Positions 15,821 to 23,902 of a DNA stretch of 64,000 nucleotides are shown in pieces; the stretch's first letter is position 1; each line of letters starts with the position of its first letter. The position numbers and the translations under genes are program-made. The stretch is from Palsa-504 sp963769715 (GTDB lineage Bacteria; Actinomycetota; Actinomycetes; Streptosporangiales; Streptosporangiaceae): positions 62,001-126,000 of the forward strand of contig CAVYNE010000028.1 in assembly GCA_963769715.1 (NCBI GenBank), in the 5' to 3' direction. The notes below the pieces were generated by a model that ran no database searches, was not told the DNA's origin, and saw nothing but the letters and a program-made list of their open reading frames with translations.

Positions 15821-16161
15821 TTGCGGAGTACCGGCGTTGTTCTCTCGCAGCACCCGGTCCTCACCGAGGATCCCGGCTTTGAGGAACGCCTTCACCAGGG
15901 CCAGGACGCGTTTATCACCGATCCGAAGCCGCACTCGGTCTAGCAAGGCCGAGTGCGAGATCTCGTCGGAGCAGGCCTTGATATCGCCCTCAACGATCCA
16001 CTCATAGGAGCGGGACGTCATGTGGCGAACCTCGGCCACCGCATCATGTGCCCGGCGCCCCGGACGGAACCCGTAGGAGCACGGGAGGAAATCCGCCTCG
16101 AAGATCGGCTCCAGCACCAGCTTCAAGGACGCCTGCACCACCCGGTCCCGGATGGTCGCGA
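15821..16161 (-). pseudogene. group II intron RT, middle fragment (fragment B)
   Basis: Reads IRDRVVQASLKLVLEPIFE, then PCSYGFRPGRRAHDAVAEV, VEGDIKACSDEISHSALLD and NNAGTPQG: RT motifs 2 to 4 of a group II intron protein. It has no start of its own; it is bounded on the right by recombinase element 2 and on the left by element 1. The first catalytic Asp is in GDIKAC. Confidence 0.9.
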
Positions 16162-16283
16162 CGGTGACTTCATACTGCCTCTCCTGCAGTCGTGTGCCGG
16201 GATGTTCCGGGTTGGCGGTGGTCAGGCCGTGTTGCCGGATCTGCTGGCATGAGCATGGCAGGTGGTGCCGACATTTCAGGGGC

Positions 16284-18326
16284 TCAGCGGCGGGGCCTGG
16301 TGCGCCGGGCTGCGGGGTTGAGGTGCCCGGATGCGGCGATGCGCTCGCGGCAGGCGGCCTGGATGCGGTCGTTCCAGGTGATGCATAGCCGGTTTCCCGG
16401 GCCGCGCCGCGCGTCGAGCTGCCCGGCCTGGATCCAGTCGTAGATGACGCCGGTGCTGCAGTGCAGCTGGCGGGCGGCCTCGGTGACGCTGATCTCGCCG
16501 TCCGCATACGGCGCTGGGACGGGGATGTTGTAGGCGTGGCGGATCCACGCCACGGCCTTGGCGTCGAACGGGCGGCCGTTGCCGGTGGTCAGCCCGGCGG
16601 CGTTCAGCTGTCCGGCCAGCTCGGCGGCTGGCATGACGGGGCCGAGCTGGCGGATCATCTCCACCGCAGGAGACGGGCTGCGCCTGGCGGTGCCGGGGTG
16701 GACGGCGCGGGCCACGCGCAGCTCGTCGGTGGCGCCGGTGTGCCAGCGGATCCCGATCCGGACCTTGCCGTGGTCGGGTTCGGGCAGCAAGGTGACGTCG
16801 GCGATCAGGGTGCGCAGCAGCCGCTTGCGGTCCTTGCTGCTGGTGGCCGGGGCGTGCCACAGCCGGGGCAGGTCGGCGGCGAGTTTCTCCAGCTCGGCCC
16901 GGCTGGGCAGGGACGGCAGCGCGTCGGTGGCGGCTTCCAGTGCCTGCTCAGCTTCGGCCAGGGCGGTGAGCCTGGCCTCCCAGCGGGCCTCCAGGCTGCG
17001 GGCGACCAGCCGGTTCTCCGGCTCAACCTGGCTGAAGGCGCGCTCGGCCCGGTCCGCGTCGTAGCGGGCGCGTTCGACGGCCAGCTCGGCGGCCCGGCTG
17101 ACCCGCTGGTGCCGGCCGGCCACCTCATCAGCTGCTGACAGCGCCAGGGCGACCTGCTCGGGGGTCAGCGCGTCCAGCAGCACCCCGGCGACCGCGTCAT
17201 CGACGGTGGCCGCAGCGACTGACCGGCAGGTGGGCGTGGTCAGCCGGTCGGCGCGGAAGCACTCATAGGAGGGGCGGGCATCGGTGTGGTAGCTGGTGCG
17301 CATCGGCTTGCCGCAGGACCCGCAGTAGATGATCCCCTGGCACAGCGCGCAGCCCTCCCGCGGCGGCCGGGCCCCGGCGTTGGTCCGGTTGGCTGCCAGC
17401 CTCGCCTCGTTGGCCAGGTAGTCCGCCCAGGTGATGTATCCCTCGTGGTGGTCTTTGATCAGTACCAGCCATTCGGCCCTGGGCCGTTGCACCAGCACGG
17501 TATGCACGGTGCCGCCGGGGTCGACGGTGCGGCGGGAGGTATAGCGGCCATGCACGTAGGCTCCGGCGTAGCACGGGTTCTTCAGCACGCCCAGGACGCG
17601 GGCGTGGGTGAGCTTCCCCCAGCGCAGCTGCCCCGCCCACGCGCCGCCGTAGGCGCGCAGCGGGAACCGGCGATCCTTGAACGCCGCGACCACTTCGTAA
17701 GCCGACCCGCACGCGGCGAACGCGGCGAACACGTCCCGGATCGCGGCCTGGACCTCGGCATCGGGGTCGATCACGATATCGCCGGCGTCGTCGTGGACCA
17801 GCCCGACCGGCAGCGGGGTGCGCAGCTCGCCGCGCCCGGCCGCGGCCCGCTTGTTGGCCTGCAGCCGCTGCGCCATCACGTGCAGTTCCATCTCTCCCAT
17901 GGTCCCCTTGAACCCCAGCAGGACGCGGTCGTTCACGTCGGCGGGGTCGTAGACGCCGTCCGGGTCGATCAGCAGCGTGCCGGTGATCCGGGCGAATTCC
18001 GCCAGCCGGGCCACGTCGGCATTCGAGCGGGCCAGCCGGGTGATCTCGATCGCGAAGATCGCCCCCACCTCGCCGGAGCAGACCCTGGTCACCAGCTCGG
18101 TGAAGCCTTCCCGCGGCACCCCCCACTTGCCGGAGACGCCCAGGTCGGCGTCGATCACCTGGACCGAGGTGCGCGGCCAGCCCAGCGCGACCGCCTTGTC
18201 GGCCAGGGCGTACTGGCTCCTGGTCGACTCGGTGTGGTCGCGGAGCTGGGCCATCGAGGACTGGCGGGGATAGACCAGCGCCGCCCGGTCCCGGTGACTG
18301 CTCGTGATCTTGTGCTCGCCGTTCAC
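16284..18326 (-). CDS. large serine recombinase of element 2
   Basis: 680 residues from GTG 18326, which has GGGAGGC five bases upstream. Resolvase domain with catalytic Ser in LVYPRQSSM and the helper Arg in EITRLARSNAD; recombinase domain to about residue 300; zinc ribbon CALCQGIIYCGSCGKPM; a long coiled coil (about 420-500); and a C-terminal winged/MerR-like HTH (ISVTEAARQLHCSTGVIYDW). Different family branch from the recombinase of element 1. It would integrate and excise its element at the GTCGCGA core. Confidence 0.9.
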   Translation of the reverse strand: MNGEHKITSSHRDRAALVYPRQSSMAQLRDHTESTRSQYALADKAVALGWPRTSVQVIDADLGVSGKWGVPREGFTELVTRVCSGEVGAIFAIEITRLARSNADVARLAEFARITGTLLIDPDGVYDPADVNDRVLLGFKGTMGEMELHVMAQRLQANKRAAAGRGELRTPLPVGLVHDDAGDIVIDPDAEVQAAIRDVFAAFAACGSAYEVVAAFKDRRFPLRAYGGAWAGQLRWGKLTHARVLGVLKNPCYAGAYVHGRYTSRRTVDPGGTVHTVLVQRPRAEWLVLIKDHHEGYITWADYLANEARLAANRTNAGARPPREGCALCQGIIYCGSCGKPMRTSYHTDARPSYECFRADRLTTPTCRSVAAATVDDAVAGVLLDALTPEQVALALSAADEVAGRHQRVSRAAELAVERARYDADRAERAFSQVEPENRLVARSLEARWEARLTALAEAEQALEAATDALPSLPSRAELEKLAADLPRLWHAPATSSKDRKRLLRTLIADVTLLPEPDHGKVRIGIRWHTGATDELRVARAVHPGTARRSPSPAVEMIRQLGPVMPAAELAGQLNAAGLTTGNGRPFDAKAVAWIRHAYNIPVPAPYADGEISVTEAARQLHCSTGVIYDWIQAGQLDARRGPGNRLCITWNDRIQAACRERIAASGHLNPAARRTRPRR

Positions 18327-18414
18327 CCATGCCTCCCAGCATCGAGATAGCCATGTTGGCCAGCGCTGCCACCGCCTCCGCCCGCGCGGGACCAGCCAGG
18401 ACGGCGCCCACCGG

Positions 18415-18768
18415 CTACCGCAGCTCTCTGCGGGCCAGCAGCTCAGCGTTGATCGCCGAGATCTCCGCCAGCACGGCCTCGGCCTGCTCGCCCCGGTGCA
18501 GGCAGCGGCGCACCACCCCGGCCAGGGCGGCCGGCACGTACCTGGCCCGGCCGCGGCCGGACGGGCGCGGGGTGAAGTAGGCATACGGGCCGTGCGGCTC
18601 GCCGCGCTCGCACCGGCAGCCGGGCCTGCCGCACCGGCGCCCCTGCTCGGTCAGCGTCCCGGCCAGCACCTGCTCCACGTCGCCGAGCCGGGCCGCCGCC
18701 GCGCGGCGGCGGGCCAGCAGCTGGCGGGTAGACAGGCCCTGAAGATCGTTCTTGTGTGCATTCATCAC
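18415..18768 (-). CDS. DUF6788-like protein
   Basis: 117 residues, GTG 18768 or ATG 18765. Features a CxxxGC-type cluster (RCGRPGCRCERGEPHGPYAYF), which looks like a small zinc site, followed by Arg-rich helices. This pattern is typical of the DUF6788 group found beside recombinases and transposases. It lies between DUF5372 and the recombinase in one operon. Probably an accessory nucleic-acid-binding factor; unproven. Confidence 0.7.
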   Translation of the reverse strand: MMNAHKNDLQGLSTRQLLARRRAAAARLGDVEQVLAGTLTEQGRRCGRPGCRCERGEPHGPYAYFTPRPSGRGRARYVPAALAGVVRRCLHRGEQAEAVLAEISAINAELLARRELR

Positions 18769-18798
18769 ACAAGAGAGTGCCGCGAACAGGACTCCGGG

Positions 18799-19068
18799 TC
18801 AACGACCACGAAGCGAACGGGCAAGCGTGTCGAGCCCGGCCAGGCCCTCGGCCGACAGCCGGCGTGCTAGCGGCTGCTCACCCCGGTCGGTCCAGGACTG
18901 CGACAGCGTGATCTGGCCGCTGACACCGCCCGAGCAGACGAACACCACGTCGGCCCCGCGGCGCCTGGCATAAAGAACCTGCAGCCGCTGGCCGTTCAGC
19001 GGGTGGAACGGATGAGTGACAACGACAAAATCCGAAGGATCACTGGATGACGCGGCACTATGCCGCAT
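18799..19068 (-). CDS. DUF5372-like protein
   Basis: 89 residues with VTHPFHPLNGQRLQVLYARR near the N-terminus, the hallmark of DUF5372, which usually sits two genes upstream of a serine recombinase. The ATG (19068) lies only 3 bases inside the element junction, so its promoter must come from the flanking DNA or from the other element end when circular. Role unknown. Confidence 0.7.
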   Translation of the reverse strand: MRHSAASSSDPSDFVVVTHPFHPLNGQRLQVLYARRRGADVVFVCSGGVSGQITLSQSWTDRGEQPLARRLSAEGLAGLDTLARSLRGR

Positions 19069-19070
19069 CC

Positions 19071-19432
19071 GTCGCGATCCCCAGGTAGCGAACCTTGCCG
19101 CCCGCTTTGGGAATCGCCCGCTGCCGCACCGGCAGGGGCTGGAAGGTGCGGGCCTTCAGATCCTCCCGCAGTTCACCGAGAAACCCTTCCACCCCGCGCA
19201 CGTCCTCGATGTACCGGGCAGTCTCGCCGTCCACCCCGGCCGTGCGCGCACCCTTGTTCCGCCGCACGCGAATCCAGCCCACCAGCAGGAAGGCCGGATC
19301 GCACACGAGGTTATACAGGTCGTCGGATCGGCGCGAAGAATCCTCCGCCGACCAACGGTGCAGCTTGGCCTGGATCTCCAGTACCCGGCGCTCGGCCATG
19401 AACAGCGCCTGCTCCAGTTCGTCGGTATTCAC
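19071..19432 (-). pseudogene. group II intron RT, 5' fragment (fragment A)
   Basis: Starts at GTG 19432 with GGGAGGA upstream, reads NTDELEQALFMAERRVLEIQ and proceeds to RAIPKAGGKVRYLGIAT (RT motifs 0-1), where element 2 interrupts it; in the present DNA the frame ends three codons later. A plus B plus C totals 1428 bases, exactly 476 codons, with no internal stop, so all interruptions happened without other damage to the frame. Confidence 0.9.
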
Positions 19433-20036
19433 CAGCGTCCTCCCGGTCTTCCAGTACGTCCACTGCTGACTTGCTGGCCCCCTTCGCCCTGTGGACGGCT
19501 TTCCCGCCCTCCGGCTACTACGAGGCCTCCGCCCCACTCGGTGGCCATCAGCCGACGACGGACCTGCCCTTCCGCCGGACCGGCTGTCCGGCGGTGAGGG
19601 CGGCACGAGTGGTTCCCACGTTCCCTGCGTGCCGATCGGCCAGGATGGGCGCCCAACTCTGCCCCGGCAGCCTCGCCGCGCCTACGCCGCAGACATTCGG
19701 CGCGGCCTCCTTGCCCGCAGACTTGGCGGTCTTCGGAGTCGGCCGCCCGCACTTCGAGCGGCCGCGCACTGCATCCCGGCCCAGATCCACCAGGTTCGAG
19801 CCGGTACAACGCTTACGGGGCTTTGCACGCTGGTTCCTCGCGTACGCCTTCTGGCCTTGCTTGCCGGACCCGCGCCGTCTGGCAGTGCCGACGCGTCCCG
19901 TCGTTGTCGGGGCTGCTTCCCGCCCTCACCGGCGTCCCCCGGATCAGGCTGCCCCCAGCTTCTACCGGGCCGCTGCGACGGCCCGGCGGTGGTGGTCTTT
20001 CACCTCCACTCGGTCATGCAGAACCTCGTGGCGCAC
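19433..20036 (-). ncRNA. group II intron 5' RNA, domains I-III
   Basis: About 600 bases between the intron 5' end and the RT start with no believable gene. It begins GTGCGCCACGAGG on the minus strand. This is where domains I to III should fold; I did not fold it. Confidence 0.7.
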
Positions 20037-20138
20037 CAGCCCGTCGTTGAACACCACCCGAGCGCACCCGAACGCCCGCGCCAGCGCGGCATGCTGGCCA
20101 GGAGTCGGGTACAGGCGGTAGTTGTACCGAAGCTGCAT
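20037..20138 (-). pseudogene. tnpB: tnpB exon 1
   Basis: 34 codons from ATG 20138: MQLRYNYRLYPTPGQHAALA then RAFGCARVVFNDGL, the N-terminus of a TnpB nuclease. The coding sequence is cut precisely after GL by the group II intron and resumes at 12454. Unspliced, the frame runs about 25 more codons into intron sequence. Confidence 0.88.
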
Positions 20139-20190
20139 ACCTCGATCATAGTTACGTTTTATAGCTGAAACCAGGACATCCGAACTGACC

Positions 20191-20430
20191 GATATCGTGT
20201 CGTCATCGTCGCATGCCCACGTGGCCTGCATGACTGAGTACCGGCATCCGGTGTTCACCGCAGCCCTCTATCTTGGAGTGCACAGAGCAGATCCTGCGGG
20301 ACGCGTGCGGGGACTTCGGGACCGAACTGGCCCAGTTCAACGGCGAAGCGAACCTCGAAGAGATCGTGTCGGCGCCGGTCCTGCTCAAAGGGATCACGGT
20401 GCATCTGCGGGAGGTAAGCACCTCCTGAAC
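20191..20430 (+). pseudogene. tnpA (IS200-type Y1 transposase) remnant
   Basis: Reads SSSSHAHVACMTEYRHPVFTAAL, then in the next frame LECTEQILRDACGDFGTELA and QFNGE, the N-terminal third of an IS200-like tyrosine transposase. A frameshift lies near 20275, and homology stops before the HUH motif; the tail (ending at a stop near 20428) is unrelated. It is divergent from tnpB, the IS605 order. Non-functional. Confidence 0.65.
20410..20425. repeat. hairpin GGAGGT-AAGC-ACCTCC
   Basis: Perfect 6-base stem with a 4-base loop at the end of the tnpA remnant. It could be the other subterminal hairpin of the IS605-like element, or chance. Confidence 0.3.
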
Positions 20431-20431
20431 G

Positions 20432-21223
20432 GCTCGGCCGGTGACGCTGCCAGCGAGCTGCGCCGCCGGCTGATCGTGGTCGCTGGCGAAAGCAGCGTCC
20501 TGGCCGGCTGGCTGGCCAGTGACATCGGCGACTCGGCCACGGCCCGCAACTTCTATGACACCGCGATCACAGCGGCGAAACAGGCAGACGATCCCGCAAT
20601 CGCGGCATGTGCTCTGGCTTACCGCAGCTATATCCCCAGCGCCAAGGGCGCCAACGGCCGGGCGCGGATCCTTCTCACCGAAGCACTGGAGAATATCTCT
20701 GACACCGAATCCCCAGCAACGGTCGCGTGGATCGCGGCCCGGCACGCGGAAGAAAGCGCCCAGCTCGGCGACAACGCGCAGGCGCTGGCGTCATGGGGAC
20801 GCGCCGAAGATGCATTCAGCATCTGCGACCCTGATGAGGACCGCGCCTGGACACGTTTCCTCGATCAGAACCGGTTCGACTCCTACCGCATCGCGACCTA
20901 CTCGAAAATCGGCCGGCTCGACGAGGCGCAAGAAATCGCCGCTACCGTCCTCGGGCGCCTGACCCAGCCGGACAGGAAAAAAAGCGGTCATCATCTTCGA
21001 GGACATCGCCATGGCCCACCTGGCGCGCGGGTCCGTCACCGAGGCATCGCGGATCGCACAGCAGGGCCTCGCCGTCCTGCGGGAAACAGAATTTGCCATG
21101 TGGCTGCCGAAGTTCGGCGCGCTCGCCCAAGGACTGAACCGCTGGCAACGGCAACCGCAAGTACGGTCCTACCTCGAAGAGTTCGCCATGACAAAACGCC
21201 AGTTTGCGCTGTTCTCGCGTTAA
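20432..21223 (+). pseudogene. TPR-containing regulator, 5'-truncated and frameshifted
   Basis: Encodes the helical-repeat half of an actinobacterial XRE/TPR regulator (LRRRLIVVAGESSVLAGWLA and later FEDIAMAHLARGSVTEASRIA). The DNA-binding N-terminus is missing, probably lost at the junction with the tnpA remnant. The frame breaks at a run of seven A at about 20977-20983 and resumes as AVIIFEDIAMAHL, ending at 21223. A one-base indel in that homopolymer explains it. Confidence 0.7.
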
Positions 21224-21270
21224 TCAATCCGAGGATAGCCGCCTGTTGCGGTCCCACCCCGCTGTCGGCT

Positions 21271-21350
21271 GGCGCCTTGATCCCAGATCCGGGTTCTGAC
21301 CGCGATTCCTCGCGAGTTTTGACCGCGATTGCGGCTCTGGGATCGGCGCC
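21271..21350. repeat. imperfect inverted repeat with internal direct repeat
   Basis: Arms GGCGCCTTGATCCCAGA (21271-21287) and TCTGGGATCGGCGCC (21336-21350) are complementary apart from two extra bases. Between them TGACCGCGATT occurs twice (21297-21307 and 21319-21329). This 350-base gap (21224-21575) has no gene; the structure could be a solo element end or a regulatory site. Confidence 0.45.
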
Positions 21351-21575
21351 TTTGTTCGTGAGAACTGGCCGCAGTCACCGGGCCGGGGTTGGGTGAGCCA
21401 GCAAGAGGCAGGCGTCGGCCGAGCTAGTCCGCTCGCTCGACACGCCAGCCTGTAAGCGTCCGATGAAGCCGAGGTCCGCGAAGGTTCCTGCGAGGCTGGT
21501 GTCCTCTGCCGCCGGGCCTGTCCGTCTATCAGACGAGTGGCGATCGCTGCTCCGAGGAGAGAAACGAGGAAATCC

Positions 21576-21983
21576 ATGACAGGCAAGGCAATTGGATCAA
21601 AGGCGGATCAGCAGGCGGTTCTCGGCGTCCTCAAGGGCGTGCGCGAGGCGTGGGAGGCGAACGACGCCGAGGCGTTCGTGGCCGACTACCTGGACGATGC
21701 CAGCGTGGTTCAGCCCGGCGTCTACTGGAAGGACCGGCAAGAGATCCAGGGCAGCATGGCCGGTGCGTTCGCGGGCCCACTCAAGGGATCGCGGGTGATC
21801 GACCAGCCCCAAGACGTCCGGTTCCTTAACGAGGACACGGCCATCGTGATTAGCGAGGGCGGGATCGTTTTCCCCGGACAGAACGCCGTGCCGAGCGAGG
21901 GCACGGTCCGGGCCACGTGGGTGCTGGCCAAGCGCGACGGCCGCTGGCATGTCGCGGCCTACCACTACAGTGCCGCCAACTAG
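21576..21983 (+). CDS. SgcJ/EcaC-family protein (NTF2/SnoaL-like)
   Basis: 135 residues, one cone-shaped NTF2-like domain: AWEANDAEAFVADYLDDASV, GVYWKDRQEIQGSM and a C-terminal WVLAKRDGRWHVAAYH. ATG 21576 has AACGAGGA just upstream. Related proteins occur in antibiotic clusters (SgcJ) and as free-standing proteins of unknown activity; no cluster is present here. A strong terminator follows at 21998. Confidence 0.85.
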   Translation: MTGKAIGSKADQQAVLGVLKGVREAWEANDAEAFVADYLDDASVVQPGVYWKDRQEIQGSMAGAFAGPLKGSRVIDQPQDVRFLNEDTAIVISEGGIVFPGQNAVPSEGTVRATWVLAKRDGRWHVAAYHYSAAN

Positions 21984-21997
21984 GGACCGGGATACGA

Positions 21998-22028
21998 GGC
22001 GGCTTCCCTGGTTCTGTGGGAAGCCGCC
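21998..22028 (+). terminator. rho-independent terminator
   Basis: Perfect 11-base stem GGCGGCTTCCC / GGGAAGCCGCC with a 9-base loop, followed by TTGTT. It ends the SgcJ-like transcript. Confidence 0.75.
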
Positions 22029-22164
22029 TTGTTCCCCGGTGGACTGTCCGGATGGCGTTACGGTCGCGAGTGGGCTTCGGCCGGAATGCCCTGTCCTCCT
22101 GGCACAGCCTTGATCGTCTAGTAGATATTAGATATTCGCGGAGCAGAGGAAGGAAGTTCTGTCG

Positions 22165-22524
22165 ATGGCACTGTATGTGGCTTTGTGTTATTACGACCGG
22201 GACCGGTACTGGGACGAGCCTCCCGAGACCGAGTTCTCTCCCGAGTACACCGAGTTCGCTCGGCGGGCTACCGAAGCGGGGGTGATGCGCAGCGGTGAGG
22301 CGCTTCACCCGGTGACGATGTCGACCACCGTCACCGTCTCGGGCGGCAGGGGCGGCGACGTGATGTTGACAGACGGTCCCTACGCGGAGGCAAAAGAGGT
22401 CCTGGCCGGTTACTTCGTGCTGGAGACGGCCGATCTCGACGAGGCGGTCGGCTGGGCGGTCCAGATCCCGGCTGCTTGGAGGGGCAAGATCGAACTCCGC
22501 CCGATCGCGCCACACCACGCCTAG
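22165..22524 (+). CDS. YciI-like (DGPF) protein
   Basis: 119 residues with the DGPF-type core MLTDGPYAEAKEVLAGYFVLE. Such genes almost always sit directly before an ECF42-type sigma factor, as here (9 bases to the next start). AGGAAGG lies before the ATG. The family is related to muconolactone-isomerase-like ferredoxin folds; its job with the sigma factor is not established. Confidence 0.88.
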   Translation: MALYVALCYYDRDRYWDEPPETEFSPEYTEFARRATEAGVMRSGEALHPVTMSTTVTVSGGRGGDVMLTDGPYAEAKEVLAGYFVLETADLDEAVGWAVQIPAAWRGKIELRPIAPHHA

Positions 22525-22533
22525 GCGTCCCCT

Positions 22534-23796
22534 ATGGACGCCAGCGCCGCCCTGGTCGAGGTGCTCCGGGAGGAAGGCCCGAGAGTGCTCGCCACCCTGG
22601 TCCGCTACCTCGGCGACTTGCCGGTGGCCGAGGACGCCCTCTCCGAGGCCACGATCGCCGCGCTGGAAGCTTGGCCCGCTTCGGGAATCCCGGACAACCC
22701 CCGGGCGTGGCTGACCGTGGTGGCACGGCGCAAGGCGCTCGATCTGCTGAGACGGGAGTCGGCCAGAGCGGGCAAGGAGATCGCGGCGTACCGATGGGGA
22801 ACGGAGCGCGCGAAGGACGAGACAGAGGAGGTGATCGACGCGATGGAGACCGAGAGCCAGTTGCGAGACGACATGCTGCGCCTCATCTTCACCTGTTGCC
22901 ACCCCGCTCTCAGCCGAGAGGCCCAGGTGGCCTTGGCCTTGCGCACGCTGGCCCGCCTCGAAGTCGATGCCATCGCCCGAGCCTTCCTGGTGCCCGAGGC
23001 CACCATGGCCAAGCGCCTGGTGCGGGCCAGGGCCAAGATCGCCACCGCGCGCATCCCTTATGTCATTCCCTCCGACGCGGAGCTCCCCGATCGTCTGGCC
23101 GCGGTGCTGGCCGTGGTGTACCTGATCGCCACCGAGGCCCACGCCCCAACCGGCGGGGACTCGGTGGTCCGGGTGGATCTGGAGGCCGAAGCCGTTCGCC
23201 TGGCCCGATTGCTGGTGGAGTTGATGCCCGACGAGCCCGAGGTACTGTCTTTGCTGGCTCTGTTGTTGTTCACCTCAGCTCGCACTCCGGCGCGAAGCGA
23301 TGCCTGGGGCCACGTCGTGACCCTCGCCAATCAGGACCGCGATCGATGGAACCGAGAAGCCATCGCGGAAGGATCCCAGTGGTTGCAAAGAGCTGTCAGC
23401 TGGTCGGGTGGTAAGGCGGGACCTTACCAGCTTCAGGCTCACCTGGCTGCGGCTCACTCCACCGCTACGAGCTGGGCCGAGACGGACTGGGACCGGATCA
23501 TCGAGGTCTACGACCTGCTCGGGTCGGTCGCAGCCAGCCCAGTGGTGGCGCTCAACCGGGCCGTTGCGATCACGGAGCGCGACGGGCCTCAATACGGACT
23601 TGCTGCGCTAGGGTCCATCGTCGGCATGGAGCGGTCCCATCTCTGGCACGCCGCACTGGCCGACAACCTGCGACAGCTTGGCCGGACGGCAGAGGCCGCC
23701 GAGGAGCTGGAAACCGCCGCCGCGCTGGCGCCCACCGAGGGAGAACGGCGGCTGCTTCTGTCCCGTCTCCTCGACATGAGGTCCGAGCCCACCTGA
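22534..23796 (+). CDS. ECF42-type RNA polymerase sigma factor with TPR-like tail (DUF6596)
   Basis: 420 residues. Region 2 is in LVRYLGDLPVAEDALSEATI and WLTVVARRKALDLLRRES, region 4 in LALRTLARLEVDAIARAFLVPEATMAKRLVRA, and a long helical C-terminus (about 190-420) as in ECF42, which lacks an anti-sigma factor and is thought to depend on that tail. Co-transcribed with the YciI-like gene. Likely governs a small regulon; the PPOX gene downstream is a candidate member. Confidence 0.9.
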   Translation: MDASAALVEVLREEGPRVLATLVRYLGDLPVAEDALSEATIAALEAWPASGIPDNPRAWLTVVARRKALDLLRRESARAGKEIAAYRWGTERAKDETEEVIDAMETESQLRDDMLRLIFTCCHPALSREAQVALALRTLARLEVDAIARAFLVPEATMAKRLVRARAKIATARIPYVIPSDAELPDRLAAVLAVVYLIATEAHAPTGGDSVVRVDLEAEAVRLARLLVELMPDEPEVLSLLALLLFTSARTPARSDAWGHVVTLANQDRDRWNREAIAEGSQWLQRAVSWSGGKAGPYQLQAHLAAAHSTATSWAETDWDRIIEVYDLLGSVAASPVVALNRAVAITERDGPQYGLAALGSIVGMERSHLWHAALADNLRQLGRTAEAAEELETAAALAPTEGERRLLLSRLLDMRSEPT

Positions 23797-23902
23797 CAAA
23801 TTCCAGGGCTGCAGGTGTCCTCTACTGGTTTCGCCGTTCGTCCCTTCACCGAACCCAGATCCCGATCTCGGAGAGATCACATTACCTAGAAAGGAGAAGG
23901 AC

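Larger units (their letters stand above)
16162..19077 (-). mobile_element. serine-recombinase element 2 inserted in the intron RT
   Basis: About 2.9 kb flanked by a 7-base direct repeat GTCGCGA (16155-16161 and 19071-19077, plus strand). Removing one copy plus the element gives RYLGIATIRDRVVQ, an intact RT motif in frame. The inner ends joined as a circle give CCGTCGCGACGG, a perfect palindrome suitable as attP core. Gene order on the minus strand is DUF5372, DUF6788, recombinase, a cassette I recognise from other actinobacteria. Confidence 0.87.
12455..20036 (-). mobile_element. group II intron inside tnpB (with two nested insertions)
   Basis: On the minus strand the intron begins GTGCGCC at 20036 and ends CCCTAC at 12455, the expected GUGYG and AY ends. 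Removing it joins FNDGL (exon 1) to RARQEAH (exon 2) in frame, the normal TnpB sequence. A 34-base domain V (12518-12551) and a domain VI with a bulged A precede the 3' end, and the RT lies in domain IV. The present length is 7582 bases; without the two recombinase elements it would be 2158, normal for an ORF-carrying bacterial intron. Confidence 0.9.
11260..20340 (-). mobile_element. IS200/IS605-type element, heavily invaded
   Basis: Contains tnpB on the minus strand (split, see below) and a divergent tnpA remnant at its right side, the IS605 gene order. The tnpB-side end is a strong hairpin (11270-11289) followed, on the minus strand, by TCAA at 11263-11260, which resembles the right-end cleavage tetranucleotide of this family. 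The outer limit on the tnpA side is uncertain because tnpA is truncated. The uninvaded core would be about 1.5 kb; intron and recombinase insertions expand it. Confidence 0.65.

Noticed and set aside
12581..19432. Reverse transcriptase considered as a retron or diversity-generating element.
   Set aside because: The maturase X domain, domain V/VI RNA and precise intron boundaries in tnpB identify a group II intron.
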